Source of the DNA: Litoreibacter halocynthiae | GTDB lineage: Bacteria; Pseudomonadota; Alphaproteobacteria; Rhodobacterales; Rhodobacteraceae | DNA: 64,000 nt | NCBI RefSeq assembly: GCF_004365635.1 | Contig: NZ_SOBH01000004.1 | Location: 248,001 to 312,000, forward strand | Reading direction: 5' to 3' | Shown: piece after piece, positions 55,445-61,896 of the stretch | Layout: each line of letters begins with the position of its first letter | How positions within the stretch are numbered: the stretch's first letter is position 1 | The notes under the pieces: generated by a model | The model's input: the letters and a program-made list of their open reading frames with translations, nothing else | The model's database searches: none | Told to the model about the DNA's origin: nothing | Program-made: the position numbers and the translations under genes

Positions 55445-56160
55445 TGGCTGAGCGTTCCCGGCAGCTTTACGCGGTGTTAATCGACGCCGACAATATCCCT
55501 GCGGACAATGCAGAGGCGGTTTTGAAAGAGGTCACGACCTTTGGCGAACCGGCTTTGCGACGCGTTTATGGTGATTGGTCGAGTGGGCAACTAAAGAAAT
55601 GGACGGATAAAATCCGGGCGCTTGGCTTGGTAGCCCATCAGGAAACCGCAAATACCAAGGGCAAGAACGCCTCCGATATCGGTTTGGTCATTGACGCTAT
55701 GGATATATTGCACACGGGGCGCTTTGACGGGTTTGTGCTGGTGTCGTCGGACAGTGACTTCACCCGTCTCGCGTCGCGCATCAGGGAAGAGGGTCTGGAA
55801 GTTATCGGAATTGGCGAACGAAAGGCGCCGGAAGCCCTTCGAAACGTGTGCAACCGGTTCATCTTTATTGAAAACCTGATTGAGGAACCCGAACCTGCGC
55901 GTGGAAGTGATCCCAAACCATCCACCAGCAAAGAAAACCCGACCAAAGCCACGCCCCTGATCCTGAGAGCCATGGACAAGATGAACACTGATGACGAGTG
56001 GTATGACTTGGGTACGTTGGGAAAGCTTGTCATGGCCGACAACCCGGATTTCGACACGCGCACATATGGTGAGAAAAAGCTGAGTGACCTGATGCGCAAG
56101 CTGAAGCATTTCGAGACGCGCAAAGACGGCAACAAACTAATGGTGCGGCGGGTTAACTAG
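55444..56160 (+). CDS. NYN domain protein with C-terminal OST-HTH/LOTUS domain
   Basis: 238 residues. N-terminal NYN (PIN-like) nuclease domain with the acidic residues in AVLIDADNIPADN, KNASDIGLVIDAMDIL and VLVSSDSDFTRLA; the C-terminal 60 residues (LILRAMDKM to NKLMVRRVN) look like the OST-HTH/LOTUS RNA-binding fold. Together a likely RNase or RNA-processing factor; target unknown. Start GTG shares its first base with the frmA stop (TAGTG), so it is translated after frmA. Stop shares CTAG with the TetR gene. Confidence 0.86.
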   Translation: MAERSRQLYAVLIDADNIPADNAEAVLKEVTTFGEPALRRVYGDWSSGQLKKWTDKIRALGLVAHQETANTKGKNASDIGLVIDAMDILHTGRFDGFVLVSSDSDFTRLASRIREEGLEVIGIGERKAPEALRNVCNRFIFIENLIEEPEPARGSDPKPSTSKENPTKATPLILRAMDKMNTDDEWYDLGTLGKLVMADNPDFDTRTYGEKKLSDLMRKLKHFETRKDGNKLMVRRVN

Positions 56161-56774
56161 ACACCGTATCGCGCCAAGAACATGTCAACTGCTCCGTCGA
56201 TGATACGGTCCACTTCGGCATCGGTCGGCTTTTCGATAATGTTGAAGATCATCTTCACGAAGATTTCCGACTTCACGAGTTCTTGGAACTGCATCGCTGC
56301 AAGACCCAGATCGTCGATCTTTAACTCGCCACGTTCGCAGGCATGCTTGAAATATTCGCTCAGGCGGTCTTCCAACAGTTTCGGGCCGGACGCATAGAAT
56401 TCGCGACCTAGTTCCGGAAAGCGATCCGACTCGGCCACGCAAATCCGGAAGATGCGTTGTGCGAAGTTGGAGGTCAGAAACTCCATCATTTTATGCGACA
56501 TGATCGTCAGCATTTCGCGGACCGGAACATCGGTTGAATCTACCTGTAAAGCGCGATCAGCCTGCGAGGCGCATTCCTGCTTGGCAACCTCGATGAACAG
56601 AATGCGCTTGTCGGGAAAATAGCTGTAGAGCGTGGCTTTCGAGACGCCAGCCTCACGCGCGATCAGGTCAACACTTGCACCTTCGAAACCCTGCGCCAGA
56701 AACACGTCGCGCGCGCCTGCGATCACTTGATCGTATTTGCGGCCGCGTTTGATTTCAGGTGTGTTTCCGTCCAA
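56157..56774 (-). CDS. TetR/AcrR family transcriptional regulator
   Basis: 205 residues. N-terminal HTH: KYDQVIAGARDVFLAQGFEGASVDLIAREAGVSKATLYSYFPDKRILFIEVAK; the C-terminal ligand domain resembles the AcrR-like TetR_C group (LTSNFAQRIFRICVAESDRFPELGREFYASGP). Start is TTG at 56772-56774 after GGGAGA, with no ATG in frame. A weak palindrome (56805-56820) lies just upstream and two stronger ones lie at 57183 and 57244, beyond the small exported gene. It probably controls that gene and itself (inference). Confidence 0.88.
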   Translation of the reverse strand: MDGNTPEIKRGRKYDQVIAGARDVFLAQGFEGASVDLIAREAGVSKATLYSYFPDKRILFIEVAKQECASQADRALQVDSTDVPVREMLTIMSHKMMEFLTSNFAQRIFRICVAESDRFPELGREFYASGPKLLEDRLSEYFKHACERGELKIDDLGLAAMQFQELVKSEIFVKMIFNIIEKPTDAEVDRIIDGAVDMFLARYGV

Positions 56775-56804
56775 GTGAGTGTCTCCCGCCTTAATGAGCT
56801 ATTA

Positions 56805-56820
56805 TAGACCATACAGTTTA
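56805..56820. promoter_or_regulatory. Candidate autoregulatory operator of the TetR gene
   Basis: TAGACCATACAGTTTA agrees with 10 of 16 positions of the two operators near mbfA (TGAACCG[AT]TCAGTTCA), including the CC and CAGTT core, and is itself partly palindromic. It ends 31 bp upstream of the TTG start, where a repressor would block the promoter. Weak on its own; credible only with the other two sites. Confidence 0.4.
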
Positions 56821-56847
56821 GTTTGGGCAATGTCCGCCAATGATTAA

Positions 56848-56869
56848 GGGCGGGCTATGATGCCCGCCC
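56848..56869 (-). terminator. Strong GC hairpin after the 88-residue protein gene
   Basis: Perfect 8-bp stem GGGCGGGC / GCCCGCCC with a 6-nt loop, lying 28 bp beyond the stop of the gene at 56897-57163 (minus strand) and upstream of the TetR gene. On the minus strand it is followed only by TTAATC, so it is an imperfect intrinsic terminator. Confidence 0.6.
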
Positions 56870-56896
56870 AAACTCACACTTCCAAGTAGGGGGGAG

Positions 56897-57163
56897 CTAC
56901 TCGTCCTGCGCAAGCTTGCGTTTTACCAGCTCAGATTGCGTGAGAGTGCCGCACACTTCTTTCTGAACGCCCGCACCAAGTTCAAGCGAGCTGCAGCCCT
57001 TGGGGGCTTGCTCCAGCGTGCTGGATTGAGCCCGGGTCACGGTCACATCCTGTGTGGGGTAGGTAAGGTTGGGGAAATATACGAATGACGCACCTCCGTC
57101 AGCCAGCGCAGGGCCAGCAAAAGCAAGAGAGGCAGCGATCAGGGCAGACTTGAGAGTGTTCAT
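56897..57163 (-). CDS. Small exported protein, 88 residues, unknown function
   Basis: Signal peptide MNTLKSALIAASLAFAGPALADG, then a ~66-residue mature protein with two cysteines (KGCSSLELGAGVQKEVCGT) and no domain that I recognise. ATG at 57163 follows GAAGGA. A promoter-like pair (TTGTAA, 17 bp, TAGATA) lies upstream, with TetR-type palindromes on either side. Divergent from mbfA, upstream of a TetR gene on the same strand. The composition is normal for the region. A periplasmic role tied to metal stress is suggested only by the neighbours. Confidence 0.72.
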   Translation of the reverse strand: MNTLKSALIAASLAFAGPALADGGASFVYFPNLTYPTQDVTVTRAQSSTLEQAPKGCSSLELGAGVQKEVCGTLTQSELVKRKLAQDE

Positions 57164-57181
57164 GATTCTTATCCTTCAAAA

Positions 57182-57199
57182 GTGAACCGTTCAGTTCAC
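57182..57199. promoter_or_regulatory. TetR-type operator, site 1
   Basis: Inverted repeat GTGAAC-CGTTCA-GTTCAC. The core TGAACCGTTCAGTTCA differs by one base from site 2. It lies just after the -10-like TAGATA (57207-57212, minus strand) of the small exported gene, a typical repressor position, and 19 bp before that gene's start. Confidence 0.65.
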
Positions 57200-57206
57200 A
57201 TTCAGA

Positions 57207-57235
57207 TATCTAAACCGAGTCGTTTACTTTTACAA
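57207..57235 (-). promoter_or_regulatory. Candidate sigma-70 promoter of the small exported gene
   Basis: On the minus strand TTGTAA (57230-57235) and TAGATA (57207-57212) are separated by 17 bp. Both operators flank it: site 2 upstream of the -35, site 1 over the start of transcription. Alphaproteobacterial promoters vary, so this is a candidate only. Confidence 0.45.
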
Positions 57236-57243
57236 GTATCTTT

Positions 57244-57260
57244 TGAACCGATCAGTTCAC
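57244..57260. promoter_or_regulatory. TetR-type operator, site 2
   Basis: TGAACCGATCAGTTCA, a near-perfect palindrome and a one-base variant of site 1; centres are about 61 bp apart, close to six helical turns, so two dimers would sit on the same DNA face. It lies ~14 bp upstream of a TTGAAC that could be the -35 of mbfA, so it could serve both directions. Confidence 0.65.
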
Positions 57261-57299
57261 TTTTTTCCAAGGGTTGAACTCGCGCACGAATTCCCTATT

Positions 57300-57314
57300 T
57301 TAGAACCATTCTAA
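57300..57314. promoter_or_regulatory. ICE-type (Irr) box before mbfA
   Basis: TTAGAA-CCA-TTCTAA is a perfect 6-bp inverted repeat with a 3-bp spacer, and fits the TTAGAAnnnTTCTAA form of the iron-control elements bound by Irr in alphaproteobacteria. It lies 14 bp before the mbfA ATG, over a possible -10 or transcription start, so Irr bound under low iron would block mbfA. mbfA is a known Irr target in Bradyrhizobium and Agrobacterium. Confidence 0.72.
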
Positions 57315-57328
57315 TTTAGGAGTTCCCG

Positions 57329-58303
57329 ATGCTTCCCTCCGTCAGCTTCCGACGTCGCTTTACTGATCTATCCGAGCAAGAGGTCCTCGCCTTGGCTATC
57401 TCGTCTGAAGAAGATGACGCGCGCATCTATCGGGGATATGCCGAACGCCTTCGTGACAGCTTTGCCGCAACCGCCGAGATTTTTGAATCCATGGCTGCGG
57501 AAGAAGACACCCACCGACAGATGCTGATTGACCTGCACAAGAAGCGGTTCGGTGATGTCATCCCTCTTCTGCGCCGAGAGCATGTTGCGGGCTTCTATGC
57601 ACGTTCGCCCATTTGGCTAGTTGAGAACCTCGGTTTAGAAAAAATTCGCGAGCAGGCCGGACAAATGGAACGAGACGCGCAGCGGTTCTACGAACTTGCT
57701 GCCAAACGAACCACCGATGCCGATACCCGTAAGCTGTTAGGTGATTTGGCTGCGGCGGAGGCTGGCCACGAGCAAACCGCTGCTGATTTGACAGCGAAAG
57801 TTGATGGCGAAGTGCGCGACACCGAGGACAAGGACGCGCACCGCCAGTTTGTTTTGACTTGGGTCCAGCCGGGATTGGCGGGCCTCATGGACGGCTCTGT
57901 CTCGACCCTTGCCCCGATATTCGCCGCGGCCTTTGCAACGGGCAATACGTGGGACACGTTCCTTGTGGGTCTCGCTGCCTCGGTCGGCGCGGGTATCTCC
58001 ATGGGCTTCACCGAAGCGGCGTCAGATGACGGGCAATTGTCAGGGCGTGGCTCTCCTTGGAAGCGTGGGTTCGCCTCGGGGATAATGACCACCATCGGTG
58101 GTTTGGGGCACGCGCTGCCTTACCTGATCACGGATTTCTGGACTGCCACCACCATCGCCGTCATCGTCGTGTTCATTGAGCTTTGGGCCATTGCGTGGAT
58201 TCAGAACCGCTTCATGGAAACGCCGTTCTTCCGCGCGGCCTTGCAGGTCGTGCTTGGTGGCGCACTGGTTCTGGCAGCTGGTGTTTTGATCGGCAGCGGC
58301 TAA
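57329..58303 (+). CDS. mbfA: Membrane-bound ferritin / VIT1-family iron (manganese) exporter MbfA
   Basis: 324 residues in two parts. Residues ~15-165 are a ferritin-like (erythrin-vacuolar) domain with di-iron E-x-x-H motifs (AISSEEDDARIY, AAEEDTHRQM, AAEAGHEQTA). Residues ~180-324 are the VIT1/CCC1 transporter part (GLMDGSVSTLAPIFAAAF, GISMGFTEAASDD) with about four to five helices. MbfA exports iron, protecting against iron overload and peroxide. ATG follows TTTAGGAG. Regulated by the ICE box directly upstream and perhaps by a TetR protein. The AEC carrier follows 42 bp later. Confidence 0.9.
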   Translation: MLPSVSFRRRFTDLSEQEVLALAISSEEDDARIYRGYAERLRDSFAATAEIFESMAAEEDTHRQMLIDLHKKRFGDVIPLLRREHVAGFYARSPIWLVENLGLEKIREQAGQMERDAQRFYELAAKRTTDADTRKLLGDLAAAEAGHEQTAADLTAKVDGEVRDTEDKDAHRQFVLTWVQPGLAGLMDGSVSTLAPIFAAAFATGNTWDTFLVGLAASVGAGISMGFTEAASDDGQLSGRGSPWKRGFASGIMTTIGGLGHALPYLITDFWTATTIAVIVVFIELWAIAWIQNRFMETPFFRAALQVVLGGALVLAAGVLIGSG

Positions 58304-58345
58304 GCCACTGTTGCCTTTCCCGAGACCGTGATATCGGGGAAGGCG

Positions 58346-59269
58346 ATGCTGGAGATATTTCTGAAAACGCTGCCCTTTTTCGCCATTATCGGTGTGGGCT
58401 ATTGGGCTGGACGGGTGAAGTTCTTCACACCCGAAGCAACCGGCTATTTGACGAAATTCGTTTTCTACTTCGCCTTGTCGGCAATGCTGTTCCGGTTCTC
58501 CGCCAACCTGTCACTGGCCGAAATTTTGGACTGGACCTACATCGTCGCCTATTTCTGGGCCACGGCGCTGGTCTATCTGATCGTCACCTCCGTCGCACTG
58601 CTACGCTGGCGATCGGTTGAGGAAGCAGCCATCGAAGCGCAATGCGGCGTTATCGGTAATGTTGGGTTCCTTGGCGTACCGATGCTGGTTCTTCTCATGG
58701 GAGAAAACGCCATCGGGCCCGTAATGTTGATCTTGGCGGTGGACCTGATCTTCTTCGGCAGCCTCGTTGTTATCCTGATCACCGGATCGCGCGACGGGCG
58801 CATGTCACTCGGGATACTTAAAACCGTAGGAACGGGACTGATCAAAAACCCGATGATCGTGTCTATCGTGCTTGGGTTTGCTTGGTCCGCTTCCGCGATG
58901 CCTATTCCGGTTCCACTAAACGAATTCCTGTCCATCCTTGGCGGCGCCGCAACTCCGGGAGCATTGTTTGCAATTGGTGCTTCGCTCGCGACCAAATCGG
59001 CCGAACGCATGGAGGTGGCAACTTGGCTGTCCTTCTCGAAGCTGGTGCTTCATCCCGCTGCGGTTGCTATCTCGGCGTTGTGGCTGTTTGCGGTGGACCC
59101 CTATTCGGCTTCAGTGATGATTGCCGCCGCCGCATTGCCAGTCGCTGGCAATGTTTACATGATCGCCCAGCATTATGGGGTTGCCCCGACGCGGGTTTCC
59201 GCCAGTATTCTTATTTCAACCGCCGCCAGCATTCTGACCGTGTCGCTTGTAATCGGCTGGGTCAGCTAA
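58346..59269 (+). CDS. AEC (auxin efflux carrier) family transporter
   Basis: 307 residues, about ten hydrophobic segments. The AEC pattern is seen in FAIIGVGYWAGRVKFFTPEATGYLTKFVFYFALSAMLFRFSA and the later QCGVIGNVGFLGVPMLVLLMG, with LPVAGNVYMIAQHYG near the end. Substrates of bacterial AEC proteins include small carboxylates such as malonate or malate; not known here. ATG at 58346 after GGGGAAGG was preferred to GTG at 58328. fghA starts 10 bp after its stop. Confidence 0.87.
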   Translation: MLEIFLKTLPFFAIIGVGYWAGRVKFFTPEATGYLTKFVFYFALSAMLFRFSANLSLAEILDWTYIVAYFWATALVYLIVTSVALLRWRSVEEAAIEAQCGVIGNVGFLGVPMLVLLMGENAIGPVMLILAVDLIFFGSLVVILITGSRDGRMSLGILKTVGTGLIKNPMIVSIVLGFAWSASAMPIPVPLNEFLSILGGAATPGALFAIGASLATKSAERMEVATWLSFSKLVLHPAAVAISALWLFAVDPYSASVMIAAAALPVAGNVYMIAQHYGVAPTRVSASILISTAASILTVSLVIGWVS

Positions 59270-59279
59270 AGGAGACATC

Positions 59280-60110
59280 ATGGACACCATTTCCGAAAAC
59301 GCATGCTTTGGCGGAGTCCAAGGCGTCTACTCCCACCGCTCCGAAAGTTGCGATTGCGATATGACCTTCGGGCTGTTTCTACCCGCAGAGGCGAAGGATG
59401 GTCCCGTTCCCGTCCTGTGGTATCTGTCCGGCCTGACCTGCACCCACGAAAATGCCATGGTGAAAGCATCCGCCCAAGGATGGGCTGCGGAACAAGGTAT
59501 CGCGTTGATCTTCCCGGATACGTCGCCCCGTGGTGATGATATCGCTAATGATGAGGCATTCGATCTGGGCCAAGGCGCAGGGTTCTACGTCAACGCCACA
59601 CAAAACCCGTGGGCGCCGCATTTTCAGATGTATGACTACATCACCAAGGATTTGACCGATCTGGTATTCGACAAGTTCCCGCTGGATGTGACGCGGCAAG
59701 CGATCACCGGCCACTCGATGGGCGGTCATGGTGCTCTAACCATCGCGATGCGCGAAACCGGCCGCTTTGCCAGTGTTTCGGCCTTCTCTCCGATCTGCAA
59801 TCCCACCGATTCAGATTGGGGGCGCAGACAGTTTACGGCCTATCTTGGCTTTGAAGAGGACGAGTGGGCCGAACATGATGCCAGCCTGCTAATGGCGAAA
59901 CACGGCTTTGACGGGCCTGTTTTGATCGACACAGGCACGAAGGACCAATTCCTCGACCTGCTGAAACCCGAGACGCTCGCCCAAGCCGCGGCTGCAAAAC
60001 GTCAGGAAATTATCTTCAGGATGCAGCCTGGCTATGATCACTCATATTTCTTCGTCTCCACCTTCATGGAAGACCACATCACCTTCCACGCGGAGGCCCT
60101 ATACGCATGA
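59280..60110 (+). CDS. fghA: S-formylglutathione hydrolase
   Basis: Hydrolyses S-formylglutathione to formate and glutathione, completing the formaldehyde route begun by FrmA. 276 residues. Esterase D pattern: CDMTFGLFLPAEA, LSGLTCTHENAM, GHSMGGHGAL with the Ser near residue 146, and a late His in PGYDHSYFF. AAAGGAGA directly before the ATG. Coupled by ATGA to the HAD phosphatase gene. Confidence 0.94.
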   Translation: MDTISENACFGGVQGVYSHRSESCDCDMTFGLFLPAEAKDGPVPVLWYLSGLTCTHENAMVKASAQGWAAEQGIALIFPDTSPRGDDIANDEAFDLGQGAGFYVNATQNPWAPHFQMYDYITKDLTDLVFDKFPLDVTRQAITGHSMGGHGALTIAMRETGRFASVSAFSPICNPTDSDWGRRQFTAYLGFEEDEWAEHDASLLMAKHGFDGPVLIDTGTKDQFLDLLKPETLAQAAAAKRQEIIFRMQPGYDHSYFFVSTFMEDHITFHAEALYA

Positions 60111-60727
60111 TCAAGGCAGTTATCTTCGACATCGGCAATGTGCTGATCGAATGGCAACCGGAGCGTTTTTATGACAGCGCAATCGGGGAAAACCGTCGCA
60201 AGGCAATGTTCGCCGAAGTCGACCTGCACGGAATGAACGACAAGGTTGATCTGGGTGGACCGTTCAAAGAGACGATCTACGAGGCAGCAGAAGCATACCC
60301 GAAATGGCGCGAAGAAATTCGCATGTGGCATGATCACTGGATTGAAATGGCATCGCCCACCATAGACCATTCCGTGAAGCTGCTTCGGGCCTTGCGCAGC
60401 AAAAGCGTTCCAGTTTTTGCGCTCAGCAATTTTGGCATCGGCAGCTTTGACTATGCCGAAACGGTGTATAGCTACCTTGGCGAGTTTGATCGTCGCTACA
60501 TTTCCGGCCACATGCAGGTGATCAAGCCTGACCCGAAAATCTACCAGATGCTGGAAGATGATTGTGGCCTTGCACCTGAAACCTTGCTGTTTGCCGACGA
60601 CCGCGCCGATAACATCGACATGGCGCTATCGCGGGGCTGGAAGGCCCACCTGTTCGAAAACCCGCAAGGCTGGGCAGACTGCTTGGTATCACACGGGCTT
60701 TTAAGTGCCGAGGAGGCCGCAGCTTGA
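60107..60727 (+). CDS. HAD family hydrolase (YihX-like)
   Basis: 206 residues. HAD motif I is FDIGNVLIEWQPERFY, with Asn in place of the second Asp, as in YihX and the HAD-IA epoxide-hydrolase-like group; motif II in FALSNFGIGSF; motif III/IV in IKPDPKIYQM and LFADDRADNID. Probably a sugar-phosphate phosphatase or haloacid-type hydrolase with unknown substrate. ATGA overlap with fghA, TTGA overlap with the next gene. Confidence 0.87.
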   Translation: MIKAVIFDIGNVLIEWQPERFYDSAIGENRRKAMFAEVDLHGMNDKVDLGGPFKETIYEAAEAYPKWREEIRMWHDHWIEMASPTIDHSVKLLRALRSKSVPVFALSNFGIGSFDYAETVYSYLGEFDRRYISGHMQVIKPDPKIYQMLEDDCGLAPETLLFADDRADNIDMALSRGWKAHLFENPQGWADCLVSHGLLSAEEAAA

Positions 60728-61632
60728 GCATCGACATCATCGGATTCGAAGAAGGCGAGGCTGCTATTAGCTGGGCTGGCCTGACAAACGCGCTCGCCGC
60801 GGGTCATACGCTGCCTAAAGCCGCGATTGGCGATACCTTCTTGTATCGCGACCCCGATACGTTGCTGTCGCGTTCCGCTTGGATCGATGGCTTGGGTGTG
60901 GCTGTGAAGTCCGCCACAATTTTTCCCGGAAACAAAGCTGCGAGGCGACCCGCGGTCAATGGGTCGGTCTCGATGTTTTCCGACAAGACCGGAGAACTGG
61001 AAGCGCTGGTTGACTTCCATCTGGTCACCAAATGGAAGACTGCGGGTGACAGTCTGTATGCCGCGAAACTATTAGCAAACCCTGATCCGGACACGATCCT
61101 TGTGATCGGAACTGGCACTGTTGCAGGCAATATGATCGACGCCTATCGCAGCGCTTTTCCACATGCGCGTTTTACTGTTTGGGGTAGAAATACGGAATAC
61201 GCGACGACCTTCGCCGAGGCCAATGGAGCGACCGCCATCTTGGATTTGGCTGATGCCGTCCAGCAGGCCCAGATCATCTGCACTGCCACAATGACAACAA
61301 CCCCAATTCTTAAAGGTGAATGGCTGCAAGCTGGCCAGCATCTGGACCTGATTGGCGCTTACCGCCCAGATATGCGGGAAGTTGACGACAAGGCGATGCA
61401 ACGCGCGAAGCTGTTTGTTGATAGCTTCGAGACTACATTGGACCATATCGGTGAGTTGAAAATCCCGCTAGAGAGTGGAGCAATACAGCGTGGTGATGTT
61501 CTGGGCGATTTCTATACGCCAAGCGCATTCACACGATCGCCCGATGACATTACAATCTGCAAAAATGGGGGTGGCGCGCATCTGGATTTGATGACCTGCC
61601 GCTATATCCTTGATCAATGGAAAGCCGCATGA
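60724..61632 (+). CDS. Ornithine cyclodeaminase/mu-crystallin family protein
   Basis: 302 residues. NAD-binding core TILVIGTGTVAGNMIDAYRS, with VKSATIFPGN and the C-terminal NGGGAHLDLMTCRYIL. The usual substrate-binding Arg (LRTAA in ornithine cyclodeaminase) is Lys here (TKWKTAGDS), so it may act on another amino or keto acid. The start appears to be TTG at 60724, inside the HAD stop (TTGA). A dioxygenase remnant follows in the same frame after its TGA. Confidence 0.86.
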   Translation: MSIDIIGFEEGEAAISWAGLTNALAAGHTLPKAAIGDTFLYRDPDTLLSRSAWIDGLGVAVKSATIFPGNKAARRPAVNGSVSMFSDKTGELEALVDFHLVTKWKTAGDSLYAAKLLANPDPDTILVIGTGTVAGNMIDAYRSAFPHARFTVWGRNTEYATTFAEANGATAILDLADAVQQAQIICTATMTTTPILKGEWLQAGQHLDLIGAYRPDMREVDDKAMQRAKLFVDSFETTLDHIGELKIPLESGAIQRGDVLGDFYTPSAFTRSPDDITICKNGGGAHLDLMTCRYILDQWKAA

Positions 61633-61896
61633 TTTCCGACCAGCCCTGCCGATGACGAAGCTCTGAAATGGTCGAAGGACCCGGGCGATGCGGTCTTGTT
61701 CGACTTCCAAACCGCCCACAGTGCGCACGGCAATGAAACGGCAAGCCGCCGCCGCGCGTTGTCATTGCGGTTTGTCGGGGAAGACGCGCGGTTTGTTGAA
61801 CGGCGCGGTCGCACCTTTCCGCACTTCCCCGGTCACGGGATGAAAGCCGGTGACAAGTTACGCAAGGACTGGTTTCCCGTGGTCTACACCGGCTGA
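61633..61896 (+). pseudogene. Remnant (C-terminal end) of a phytanoyl-CoA dioxygenase family protein
   Basis: Right after the cyclodeaminase stop, in the same frame, 87 codons translate to a PhyH-type C-terminus: LKWSKDPGDAVLFDFQT, AHSAHGNETASRRRALSLRF (distal metal His and 2-oxoglutarate Arg), ending DWFPVVYTG. The N-terminal ~200 residues with the His-x-Asp iron pair are gone, and there is no start codon with a binding site; an in-frame TTG at 61696 would give only 66 residues. A deletion probably removed the front of the gene. Overlaps the convergent MFS gene by 13 nt. Confidence 0.75.
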
